A stretch of DNA of 7,917 nucleotides from Desulfovibrio sp. (GTDB taxonomy: Bacteria; Desulfobacterota; Desulfovibrionia; Desulfovibrionales; Desulfovibrionaceae), in the NCBI GenBank assembly GCA_003525525.1, contig DQED01000310.1:1-7917 (forward strand), in the 5' to 3' direction. Below are positions 1 to 5,671 of this stretch, one piece after another (the first letter of the stretch is position 1; every line of letters starts with the position of its first letter). The notes beneath the pieces are model-generated. The model saw only the letters and a list, made by a program, of their open reading frames with translations. It did no database searches and had not been told where the DNA came from. The position numbers and the translations under genes are program-made.

Positions 1-1
1 C

Positions 2-463
2 TCGGCCTCGGCCATGCACTGGTACGCCGATCCGGCCGCGTCCATCGCGGCGAACCTGCGGCTGTTGCGCCCGGGCGGCGGCTTCGCCATCGCGCTCTAT
101 GTGGAAGGGACGCTGTGGGAGCTTGCCGCAGCGTCGCAGGCCACGGGCTTCGGCTCGGTCTACCCCATGCGGCCGGCGGCGTATTACCGGGAGCTGTTCG
201 CGCAACTGCCGGGCGTTGCGGCGACGGTCAGCGAGGAGACGCACGTCGTCGCGCACGAAAGCGTCGGCGCGATGCTGCGCAGCCTGCAAGGCGCGGGCGT
301 CACGCACACGCCCGGCAAGAAAGTGGCCAGCCCCGCGCGGTATCGGGACTTCGTACGGTATTATGAAGAGCGTTTTCGCGCCGGAAACGGCATGATCGAA
401 ACGACGTACGCCGTGGCATTACTATCGTCGGACGGATCGAAGCGCTCCGCCATGCCCCGGTAA
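2..463 (+). CDS. bioC: BioC-like malonyl-ACP O-methyltransferase, C-terminal part (5' end outside window)
   Basis: The reading frame is open from base 2 and ends at TAA 461-463, giving 153 residues of a protein whose N-terminus, including the first SAM-binding motif, lies upstream of the window. BioC methylates the free carboxyl of malonyl-ACP (or malonyl-CoA) so that the fatty acid synthase can build the pimeloyl chain for biotin. What I see: a segment SASAMHWYADP followed by LRLLRPGGGFAIAL, the late methyltransferase strand/helix and the usual PGG turn, then VEGTLWEL, then MLRSLQGAGVTHT, which resembles the MRSLKGIGATHL block of E. coli BioC, and a C-terminal strand TTYAVALL where BioC has its final beta strand. 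These blocks occur in the BioC order and spacing. It could still be another methyltransferase of the same superfamily, since motif I cannot be seen. Other bio genes, if clustered, must be upstream. The next gene is convergent, 95 bp away. Confidence 0.72.
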   Translation, partial: SASAMHWYADPAASIAANLRLLRPGGGFAIALYVEGTLWELAAASQATGFGSVYPMRPAAYYRELFAQLPGVAATVSEETHVVAHESVGAMLRSLQGAGVTHTPGKKVASPARYRDFVRYYEERFRAGNGMIETTYAVALLSSDGSKRSAMPR

Positions 464-494
464 GCGCGGCAGGAGCCACAATCGCCACAAGCAG

Positions 495-514
495 CCCTTG
501 GCGCGCCTCAAGGG
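495..514. terminator. Weak hairpin between convergent genes, possible terminator
   Basis: In the 95-bp gap between the bioC stop and the convergent methyltransferase stop, CCCTTG (495-500) and CAAGGG (509-514) form a 6-bp stem with an 8-nt loop. It lies about 30 nt after the bioC stop and about 45 nt after the methyltransferase stop. No clear T run follows on either strand, so termination is inferred mainly from position; Rho-dependent ending is an alternative. Confidence 0.3.
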
Positions 515-558
515 GAACAGATGGCGGCGTTTCTCAACAGCAAAACGAGATATCACGT

Positions 559-1272
559 TCAAGCGACGCGCCGAGCAATCCAGCCGCCAAACAAATAGGT
601 TTGATAAAATCGTAACGGCCTAGAAAACCCCGCTTCGCACAAGAGCGCAGCCAACTCGCTTTCCGAAACGAAATCCACGTCCCTCTCGACGTGCATGCGG
701 TCACGAATCAACTCTTCATCGGATACCCCATGCAATGCATAGGATCGTAACCACGCATCCAATAAATTCTTGAATTCCGGAGAATCCTTGTCGCCGAAGA
801 GATCGGCGAGAACAAGCACCCCACCGACTTTCAGGTTCTCCGATATGGATCTGAAATAGGAACGCTTTACATCCCTCTCCTTCAGAAAGTGGGAAACGAA
901 GATGGACGAAGCCGCATCAAAAGCCGTCGTCGGTTTATAATCCTGCAAGCGGCCATTGTAATAGGCAACCCGCTCCGCCATGCCGGCGTCCCTTGCCCTC
1001 GCTTGACATGCCCGGATCATATCAGGCGAAACATCCACGGCGACAAAACGCCAAAAGGGAAAGCTTGCGCCGAGCGTGATGATTTCAGCCCCCGTTCCGG
1101 CTCCGGCAGAAAGAACGTCCGCCGTGGCCGGCAAGTCCTGCAACCAGGAAATGACCATTTGGTGCAAGGCGTCATAGCTTGGGCAAAACAATCGAATCCT
1201 GCGCTCATATTTGGCGGCAAGGCTTTCATCAAAATGTCTTGTCACACTGAAGGTTCCAGACTTCTCTTTCAT
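559..1272 (-). CDS. Class I SAM-dependent methyltransferase, substrate unknown
   Basis: A 237-residue soluble protein with a Rossmann-type SAM-binding core. Motif I is DVLSAGAGTGAEI (residues 52-64), with the G-x-G-x-G loop in the form AGAGTG; the acidic end of beta strand 2 is VAVDVSPDM (77-85), where Asp80 should bind the SAM ribose; the later strand-turn is LKVGGVLVLADLF (147-159). The N-terminal FDESLAAKYERRIRLFCPSYDAL (14-36) resembles the lead-in of CmoA-type and related small-molecule methyltransferases, but CmoA-specific carboxy-SAM residues cannot be claimed. The C-terminus (200-237) looks like a substrate lid seen in many family members. The ATG at 1270-1272 is preceded by AAGGA with a 6-nt spacer. 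It lies 55 bp downstream of a small membrane-protein gene on the same strand. Its GC content is about 43-52% in the lines I counted by hand, against 65-80% in nearby genes, which suggests acquisition by transfer. The reaction is not identifiable from sequence alone. Confidence 0.85.
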   Translation of the reverse strand: MKEKSGTFSVTRHFDESLAAKYERRIRLFCPSYDALHQMVISWLQDLPATADVLSAGAGTGAEIITLGASFPFWRFVAVDVSPDMIRACQARARDAGMAERVAYYNGRLQDYKPTTAFDAASSIFVSHFLKERDVKRSYFRSISENLKVGGVLVLADLFGDKDSPEFKNLLDAWLRSYALHGVSDEELIRDRMHVERDVDFVSESELAALLCEAGFSRPLRFYQTYLFGGWIARRVA

Positions 1273-1327
1273 GCAGTGTCCTTACACGCCTTCAGCCAGA
1301 AGCTTTCCGATGCTAACCAAGAGGCAC

Positions 1328-1765
1328 TCAACGCCCGGTCAGCATCCCCCGCTTGCCCAGCCGCCAAGCGTAATAGACCACCGCGCCGAAGATGGCGATG
1401 CCCACGGCCTGGGCGGTGAGCCCCGTCGGGGATATGACCGAGGCCGGGTCGGTCCTCACCCAGACAACGGCCGTGGAAAAGAGGTTGCAGGCGAACGCCA
1501 CGGCCAGCACGCTCACCGCCTGCCTGCGCAGCGAAAAAAGCAGCGTCACCCCCACGAGCGTGAGCCCCGCGTTGATGTAGCCGATCACCCGGTCCATGAC
1601 CGTGAACTTGGCCAGATACGCCTGCTGTTCCGGGGCCATCTCCACGCCGCCGGCCGTGACGAAGAAAAGGCCCACGATCACCTGCACGGAACTGACGAGG
1701 TAAAAGAGAAAGATGATCCACACCAGGATGGGGCGCTTGCGCGGCACGGTCGATCTCTCGGGCAT
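1328..1765 (-). CDS. Small four-helix membrane protein, function unknown
   Basis: A 145-residue hydrophobic protein I do not recognise as a named family. Four membrane-spanning segments are visible at about residues 13-36, 60-78, 83-102 and 115-133. A short basic N-terminus (RK-R around residues 9-11) and a basic C-terminal tail (RLGKRG) both favour the cytoplasmic side, consistent with an even number of helices. The loop between helices 1 and 2 (about 38-58) is the longest and carries acidic residues, so it is probably periplasmic. No catalytic or metal-binding motif is visible. The ATG at 1763-1765 follows a strong ribosome binding site, AAAGGAGG (1772-1779 on the complement), with a 6-nt spacer. 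It is divergent from the sigma-54 response regulator at 1895, so the two may share regulation, but nothing here shows that the regulator acts on it. High-GC codon use matches the chromosome, unlike the methyltransferase downstream. Confidence 0.8.
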   Translation of the reverse strand: MPERSTVPRKRPILVWIIFLFYLVSSVQVIVGLFFVTAGGVEMAPEQQAYLAKFTVMDRVIGYINAGLTLVGVTLLFSLRRQAVSVLAVAFACNLFSTAVVWVRTDPASVISPTGLTAQAVGIAIFGAVVYYAWRLGKRGMLTGR

Positions 1766-1784
1766 GTCCGCCCTCCTTTATGCG

Positions 1785-1813
1785 ACTTTACGAATCCCCC
1801 AGGCAGGCGTCAA
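1785..1813 (-). promoter_or_regulatory. Candidate sigma-70-type promoter for the membrane-protein gene
   Basis: On the complementary strand, TTGACG (plus 1808-1813; 5 of 6 match to the -35 consensus) is followed after exactly 17 bp by TAAAGT (plus 1785-1790; 4 of 6 to the -10 consensus). The expected transcription start, near 1778, leaves a very short leader of about 12 nt that only just contains the AAGGAGG ribosome binding site. The spacing is ideal, but the short leader is a reason for caution. Confidence 0.42.
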
Positions 1814-1832
1814 ACGCCGCGGCCGCCGCGTC

Positions 1833-1861
1833 TCGACAAAAACGGCGCTTCCCCTTACACA
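1833..1861 (+). promoter_or_regulatory. Candidate promoter for the response-regulator gene
   Basis: TCGACA (1833-1838; 5 of 6 to the -35 consensus) is followed after 17 bp by TACACA (1856-1861; a poor 3 of 6 to the -10 consensus). If used, transcription would start near 1868, the first base of the leader hairpin at 1868-1883. The pair lies back-to-back with the opposite-strand promoter ending at 1813. No sigma-54 element (TGGCAC-N5-TTGC) was found in this intergenic region. Confidence 0.3.
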
Positions 1862-1867
1862 TTCCCG

Positions 1868-1883
1868 TGTGTCGGGGGACACA
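1868..1883 (+). other. Leader hairpin just before the regulator's ribosome binding site
   Basis: TGTGTC (1868-1873), GGGG loop, GACACA (1878-1883) form a perfect 6-bp stem ending immediately before the ribosome binding site AGGGAGG (1884-1890). An alternative shorter stem, ACAC (1857-1860) with GTGT (1867-1870), would use part of the same arm. The structure may protect the 5' end or affect translation; the symmetric GTGTC/GACAC could also be a protein-binding operator. The role is inferred only. Confidence 0.4.
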
Positions 1884-1894
1884 AGGGAGGCGAG

Positions 1895-3313
1895 ATGGCG
1901 AAGATTCTGGTGATCGACGACGACACCCACATCCGCGAGGTGTGCAGGCTGGTCATCGAAGGCATGGGGCACGAGGTCGAGACGCGCCCGAGCCTGACCA
2001 AGGGGCTCGACGCCCTGGACAACGACGTCTACGACGTCGTCTACCTCGACGTGGACCTGCCCGACGGCAACGGCCTCCTCTCCATCCCCAAGATCATCGA
2101 GCGCGACAAGGCCCCGGAAGTCATCATCTTCACGGGAGCGAGCTACCCCAACGGCGCGGAACTGGCCATCAAAAACGGCGCCTGGGACTACATCGAAAAG
2201 CCGGCCACGGCAGAGACCATGACCCTGCCGCTCATTCGCGCCCTGCAATACCGCAAGGAAAAGTTCGCCAACCGTCCGCCGGCGGTGGCCTTAAAGCGCG
2301 AAGGCATCATCGGCAACAGCCAGCGCGTGGCCAGCTGCCTCGATCTCGTGGCGCAGGCCGCCAACGCCGACGCCAACACGCTCATCACCGGCGAGACCGG
2401 CACGGGCAAGGAACTCTTCGCCCGCGCCATCCACGACAACAGCGACCGGGCCGAAGGCCCCTTCGTCGTGGTGGACTGCTCGAGCCTCACGGAAACGCTC
2501 ATCGAATCGGTGCTCTTCGGCCACGCCAAGGGGGCGTTCACAGGCGCGGAGAAAAAACAGGAAGGGCTCATCAAGCAGGCGGACAAGGGGACGCTTTTTC
2601 TCGACGAAGTGGGCGAGTTGCCCTTTTCCCAGCAAAAGGCCTTCCTGCGCGTGCTCCAGGAACGCCGCTTCCGCCCGGTCGGGGCCAAGGAGGAGGAAAC
2701 GAGCGACTTCCGGCTCGTGGCCGCCACCAACAAGGACCTCGAAGCCCTGGTCGCAGCCGGCGGTTTCCGCAACGACCTGCTTTTTCGCCTGCGCACCATG
2801 CACATCCACATTCCGCCGCTGCGCGAACGCGGCGAGGACATCCGCGAGCTGGCCATCCACTACATGAACGCCTACTGCAAGAAGTACAAGGTGCCGCTCA
2901 AGGGCTTTTCCCCGGAGTTCCTGGACTGCCTGCAGGAATACGACTGGCCGGGCAACGTGCGCGAACTGGTCAACCTCATGGAAAACATCATCGTGCGCGC
3001 CCAGTTCGAGCCGACGCTGTATCCCAAGCACCTGCCGCCCGAGGTGCGCATCCGCATCATGAGCGGCAAGCGCCAGGAAAACGGCAACGGCCAGGAACTG
3101 GAACCGGCGCAGGGCGCGGAGCCGGCCGCCGCTGCCGCGGAAATGGCGCTTACCCCCTTCGACGCCTACAAGAAGGACACCGAGTTCCGCTATTTCAAGG
3201 CCCTCATGCAGCAGACCGGCGGCGACATCCACAAGGCCTGCGAGCTGTCGGAACTGGGCAAGCAAAGCCTCTACCGCTACCTGCGCATCCACGGCATCCC
3301 GACGCGGGCGTAA
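1895..3313 (+). CDS. Sigma-54-dependent response regulator (NtrC family)
   Basis: A 472-residue cytoplasmic transcription activator with the full receiver / AAA+ / Fis layout. Receiver (about 1-118): acidic pocket VIDDD (Asp8-Asp10), predicted phosphoacceptor Asp52 in YLDVDLP, Thr80 and Lys102 (EKP). AAA+ domain (about 138-370): Walker A GETGTGKE (166-173), the sigma-54 contact loop GAFTGA (213-218), Walker B GTLFLDEVGEL (232-242), sensor I ATNKDL (277-282), arginine-finger region FRNDLLFRLR (291-300), and WPGNVREL (351-358). A low-complexity Ala/Glu/Gly linker (about 391-418) leads to a Fis-type helix-turn-helix (about 442-467; KACELSELGKQSLYRYL). The start at 1895 is chosen because AGGGAGG ends 4 nt upstream and the receiver begins at once with MAKILVIDDD; the frame is open far upstream but without domain content. 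All key residues are intact, so it should be phosphorylation-controlled and drive sigma-54 promoters. No partner kinase is in the window and its targets are unknown. The next gene is convergent, 23 bp away, with no clear terminator between. Confidence 0.95.
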   Translation: MAKILVIDDDTHIREVCRLVIEGMGHEVETRPSLTKGLDALDNDVYDVVYLDVDLPDGNGLLSIPKIIERDKAPEVIIFTGASYPNGAELAIKNGAWDYIEKPATAETMTLPLIRALQYRKEKFANRPPAVALKREGIIGNSQRVASCLDLVAQAANADANTLITGETGTGKELFARAIHDNSDRAEGPFVVVDCSSLTETLIESVLFGHAKGAFTGAEKKQEGLIKQADKGTLFLDEVGELPFSQQKAFLRVLQERRFRPVGAKEEETSDFRLVAATNKDLEALVAAGGFRNDLLFRLRTMHIHIPPLRERGEDIRELAIHYMNAYCKKYKVPLKGFSPEFLDCLQEYDWPGNVRELVNLMENIIVRAQFEPTLYPKHLPPEVRIRIMSGKRQENGNGQELEPAQGAEPAAAAAEMALTPFDAYKKDTEFRYFKALMQQTGGDIHKACELSELGKQSLYRYLRIHGIPTRA

Positions 3314-3336
3314 GCCCCGCCGGGACGGGATGCCCC

Positions 3337-3984
3337 CTACCCCGCAACCGCCCGGAAAAAGAGCACCAGCCCGCCAAGCAGCGCGGCGATGACCGCAACG
3401 CCCCGAACGGTCGTGCGGCGCCCGGCCGGCCCGGAGGCCGTGAGCCAGCGGCCGAAGCCGACGTTGAGAAGCGGCATCACGCCCCATTGCAGGATGCCGA
3501 TGCTCATGGCGTTGCCGAGGAGCATCGAGAGCGCGAGGCCCAGCGGCGAAAGAAACGGCCCCGGGAAAAGGGTCAGGCACATGACCGTGGGGTAAAGCCC
3601 GAGCAGCACGACAAGCGCCATCTTCCAGCCCGGCGGCGCGTCATGGTCGGCCCCGTCGCGCAGACAGGAAAACCACGGCCCGAAGCCCCGGGAAAACGAC
3701 GCCAGATCGAAATCGCCGACGTGCGCCCGCAGCTTTTCCACCCACTGCGCCCGCACCGGCGAGGCGAGCCAGGCCTCGAGCTGGTCCGGCGCATCGAAAT
3801 GGATCACCGTGATCCACTGCTCCCCCGCCCCGGCCGCCGGCGGAAAGACGTCGGTGCCGCGAAATCCCGCAAAGGTCTCGGCCGCGGCCGAGACGCCCCG
3901 TTGCCAGGCCAGAAACCACTCTTCGCGCTCCGGCGGCACCCGCTGGGACACCACGGCCGAAGCCCGTGCGATGCGCACTTCCAT
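3337..3984 (-). CDS. ABM-domain protein with C-terminal membrane helices
   Basis: A 215-residue two-part protein. Residues about 1-100 look like an antibiotic-biosynthesis-monooxygenase (ABM, dimeric alpha-beta barrel) domain: VRIARASAVVSQRVPPEREEWFLAWQRGV, then FAGFRGTDVFPP, then QWITVIHFDAPDQLEAWLASP. Residues about 118-211 are hydrophobic, with likely helices at about 121-140, 148-173 and 194-211; the PPGWKMALVVLLGLYP and WGVMPLLN segments are what I recall from the ABM-plus-membrane-tail family (COG3224-type). Despite the name, the family has no established reaction. The ATG at 3982-3984 is chosen because AAGGAGG precedes it by 5 nt; a 22-codon upstream extension would begin with TTG without a good ribosome binding site and run through the inverted repeat. 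It lies 85 bp downstream of guaD on the same strand and could be co-transcribed, or separated from it by that structure. Function in purine metabolism is not implied. Confidence 0.82.
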   Translation of the reverse strand: MEVRIARASAVVSQRVPPEREEWFLAWQRGVSAAAETFAGFRGTDVFPPAAGAGEQWITVIHFDAPDQLEAWLASPVRAQWVEKLRAHVGDFDLASFSRGFGPWFSCLRDGADHDAPPGWKMALVVLLGLYPTVMCLTLFPGPFLSPLGLALSMLLGNAMSIGILQWGVMPLLNVGFGRWLTASGPAGRRTTVRGVAVIAALLGGLVLFFRAVAG

Positions 3985-4017
3985 GGCCGCCTCCTTGCAC
4001 TGCCTGTCGATGCCGGC

Positions 4018-4059
4018 GGGGACGCCAAACGGCCACGCGTGGCCACTCAAGGCGTCCCC
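4018..4059. repeat. Nested inverted repeat between guaD and the ABM gene
   Basis: GGGGACGCC (4018-4026) and GGCGTCCCC (4051-4059) are perfect 9-bp inverted arms. Inside them sits a perfect 14-bp palindrome, GGCCACGCGTGGCC (4031-4044). Together they fill half of the 85-bp gap between the guaD stop and the ABM start. On the transcribed strand no T run follows, so this is not a classic intrinsic terminator. It may be an mRNA-processing or attenuation structure, a protein-binding site, or a copy of a dispersed palindromic repeat. Confidence 0.7.
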
Positions 4060-4069
4060 CGCCCGCGCC

Positions 4070-5482
4070 TCAGGCCTTCTTGTAGGCGCGTTCGCCGGCG
4101 ATCCAGGTCTCGTCCACGTTGCGGTCGTCGCCCACGGCCATGACGGCGAAAAGCAGCTGGGCCGCCTCGTCGATGGTGCGCGGCCCGGCCTCGCCTGCGG
4201 CCAGGGACTGATGCCAGGCCATGGCCGCCTGGCCGGCGTTCCAGTCCAGCGCCACGAAATCGGCTTCCTTGCCCGGCTCGAAATTGCCGAGGAGGTCGTC
4301 GAGGTACAGGGCGTGCGCGCCGCCGAGGGTCGCCATGTAGTAGGCGCGGTAGGGCGAAAGCTTGTTGCGGTCGGCCTCGGCCAGGTCCTGGGCGCGCGGA
4401 TCGACGGAGCCGTCGAGCATGGTGTTGTTGCACATACCGACCTTGTAGGCTTCCTCCATCACGCGCACGAGGGAGAAGGCGTTGCCGCCGCCCATGTCGC
4501 TGCCGAGCGTCAGGCGCACCGGATGCTCGGGGTCCTTGGCCCGGCCCAGGCGGAACAGGCCGCTGCCGAGGAACAGGTTGGACAGCGGACAGAAGGCCAC
4601 GGCCGCGCCGGCCTTGGAAAACCGCCGCATCTCGTCGCCCGAGAGCCAGATGCCGTGCCCGGCCGTGAACTTTGGGCCAAGCAGGCCGTGGCGTTCGTGC
4701 ACCTGCGTGTAGTCCGCGCAGTCCGGGAAATGCTCCTTGGCCGTGCGCACTTCCGAGGGGTTTTCCGAGATGTGGGTGTTGACCCAGCAGTCGGGATGCT
4801 CCTCCTTGAGCTGGCGGCAGCGGTCCATCATCTCGCCGCTGCAGCCCACGGCGAAGCGCGGCGTGATGGCGTAGAGGTTGCGGCCCTTGCGGTGGTAGCG
4901 TTCGATGAGCCGCTTGGACTCGCGGTAGAAGTCGTCCGGGGAAATGAGGAATTCCTTGGGCGCGAAGCGGTCCACGCCGGTTAAGCCCGAGATGACGCGC
5001 ATGTTGCGCCGCGTCGCCTCCTCGAAGAACTCCTCGGTGGAAACGGAGCTGCTGGTGGTGAACGCCTGGCAGGTCGTGGTGCCGGCGGCGAGCAGGGCGT
5101 CGAAGAACTTTCCCGCCGCCTCGCGGGCGTAGCCGCGGTCGCTGTACTTGAGCTCCTCGGGAAAGATCCACTTCTGCAACCAGTCCAGCAACTGGTTGCC
5201 GTACGCGCCGAGCACGCGCACCTGGGGGAAGTGGATATGGCCGTCGATAAATCCCGGCAGGATGAGCCGGTTTTCGAGGTGCACGGTTTCCACGCCGGGA
5301 TGGCGCGGCGCAACCGCATCATAGGGACCGAAGTCGACGATCTTCCCGCCCGCGACGACCAGGAGTCCGTCCGGATGAAATCGGGCAGCCTCGTGTTCCT
5401 TGTCCGCATATTTCCAGGGATCGTCTATGAGGTCGAAAAACATGCCGCGAATGGCGCGGTCGGCCTTGCGGGCTGTTTCCAT
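4070..5482 (-). CDS. guaD: Guanine deaminase
   Basis: A 470-residue zinc amidohydrolase that hydrolyses guanine to xanthine and ammonia in the cytoplasm, feeding purine breakdown or salvage. It is co-linear with E. coli GuaD as I recall it. Visible signature residues: the metal motif PGFIDGHIHFPQ (76-87) with His82, His84 and the guanine-contacting Gln87; AITPRF (205-210), whose Arg-Phe contacts the base; NTHISEN (235-241) with zinc ligand His237 and catalytic Glu240; TAGHGIWL (273-280) with His276; and LGSDMGGG (326-333) with Asp329. CPLSNLFLGSGLF (298-310) and GNFEPGKEADFVALD (399-413) are further family hallmarks. The start is the ATG at 5480-5482, preceded by AGAGGAG with an 8-nt spacer, and the protein from here aligns to the E. 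coli N-terminus; an in-frame ATG 30 codons upstream lacks a ribosome binding site. The gene follows alr on the same strand, 189 bp away, with its own promoter-like segment and a structured leader. Confidence 0.95.
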   Translation of the reverse strand: METARKADRAIRGMFFDLIDDPWKYADKEHEAARFHPDGLLVVAGGKIVDFGPYDAVAPRHPGVETVHLENRLILPGFIDGHIHFPQVRVLGAYGNQLLDWLQKWIFPEELKYSDRGYAREAAGKFFDALLAAGTTTCQAFTTSSSVSTEEFFEEATRRNMRVISGLTGVDRFAPKEFLISPDDFYRESKRLIERYHRKGRNLYAITPRFAVGCSGEMMDRCRQLKEEHPDCWVNTHISENPSEVRTAKEHFPDCADYTQVHERHGLLGPKFTAGHGIWLSGDEMRRFSKAGAAVAFCPLSNLFLGSGLFRLGRAKDPEHPVRLTLGSDMGGGNAFSLVRVMEEAYKVGMCNNTMLDGSVDPRAQDLAEADRNKLSPYRAYYMATLGGAHALYLDDLLGNFEPGKEADFVALDWNAGQAAMAWHQSLAAGEAGPRTIDEAAQLLFAVMAVGDDRNVDETWIAGERAYKKA

Positions 5483-5489
5483 GGTATGT

Positions 5490-5566
5490 TCTCCTCTGGC
5501 AAAGCGTCTCGCAGGAGATTCGCCGGTCCGCCGTCCTGGAGACCCTCGGCCGGCGAACGCCGGGCC
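5490..5566 (-). promoter_or_regulatory. Structured guaD leader with possible ribosome-site masking
   Basis: On the transcribed strand two hairpins sit directly before guaD. The first (plus 5548-5566) pairs six bases around a two-base centre (4-nt loop in practice), then two more G-C pairs past a one-base bulge. The second (plus 5506-5543) pairs GTCTCCAGGA with TCCTG-C-GAGAC: ten pairs with one bulged C and a 17-nt loop. A competing stem pairs TCTCCT (plus 5513-5518) with AGGAGA (plus 5490-5495), which is the core of the guaD ribosome binding site. Bases 5513-5516 belong to both, so the second hairpin and the masking stem exclude each other. This is the geometry of translational leader control. 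I do not recognise a known riboswitch core; the control role is inference. Confidence 0.4.
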
Positions 5567-5607
5567 TTGCATGGTACATAAGGTCGCCGCAGCGCCGTGG
5601 CCAGGGG

Positions 5608-5640
5608 AAAATCATACTTATTCAGTCTATAATGCAATAA
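5608..5640 (-). promoter_or_regulatory. AT-rich promoter-like segment upstream of guaD
   Basis: This 33-bp stretch is about 79% A+T in strongly GC-rich surroundings. On the guaD strand it contains TATGAT (plus 5611-5616; 5 of 6 to the -10 consensus) and TATAGA (plus 5626-5631; 4 of 6), but no good -35 at the right distance. Starting from TATGAT, transcription would begin near 5604, giving guaD a leader of about 120 nt. An activator-dependent promoter would fit the missing -35. Confidence 0.35.
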
Positions 5641-5662
5641 GGGTCCGGCGCTGTCGCCAGAC
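5631..5662 (-). terminator. Hairpin terminator candidate after alr
   Basis: Nine nucleotides past the alr stop, on the same strand, GTCTGGCG and CGCCGGAC (plus 5655-5662 and 5643-5650) form an 8-bp stem with one G-U pair and a 4-nt loop ACAG. The following CCTTATTGCATTAT has scattered Ts rather than a pure run, so it is an imperfect intrinsic terminator. It would separate alr from guaD. Confidence 0.55.
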
Positions 5663-5671
5663 ACGGAACAC

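Noticed and set aside
520..1335. CTCAAC on both sides of the low-GC island as insertion target duplications
   Set aside because: Six bases is too short to be meaningful, and no transposase, integrase or inverted ends accompany it.
3314..3336. A terminator between the convergent response-regulator and ABM genes
   Set aside because: Only a 4-bp CCCG/CGGG pairing is possible and there is no T run on either strand.
2291..3580. A 429-codon antisense frame opposite the response regulator
   Set aside because: It is the antisense shadow of a GC-rich gene, has no recognisable domain, and crosses the ends of two real genes.
3985..4050. A 22-residue N-terminal extension of the ABM protein
   Set aside because: It would start at TTG without a good ribosome site and translate through the nested palindrome; the ATG at 3982-3984 has AAGGAGG at 5 nt and begins the barrel domain directly.
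1780..4143. A 787-codon open frame on the plus strand overlapping the response regulator in another frame
   Set aside because: Its composition is Arg/Pro/Gly/Ala-rich with no domain, as expected when a GC-rich gene is read out of frame; the regulator in the other frame has complete motifs and a ribosome binding site.
5483..5572. A 30-residue N-terminal extension of GuaD from the ATG at 5570-5572
   Set aside because: There is no ribosome binding site before it, the extension is low-complexity Arg/Gly/Pro, and the internal ATG at 5480-5482 has a good site and matches the N-terminus of known GuaD.
5628..5633. A perfect TATAAT on the plus strand pointing into the 3' end of alr, as an antisense promoter
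   Set aside because: The hexamer 17 bp upstream is GGGAAA, not a -35 element, and the segment is AT-rich enough for a chance match; the same bases are better explained as guaD promoter or alr terminator DNA.
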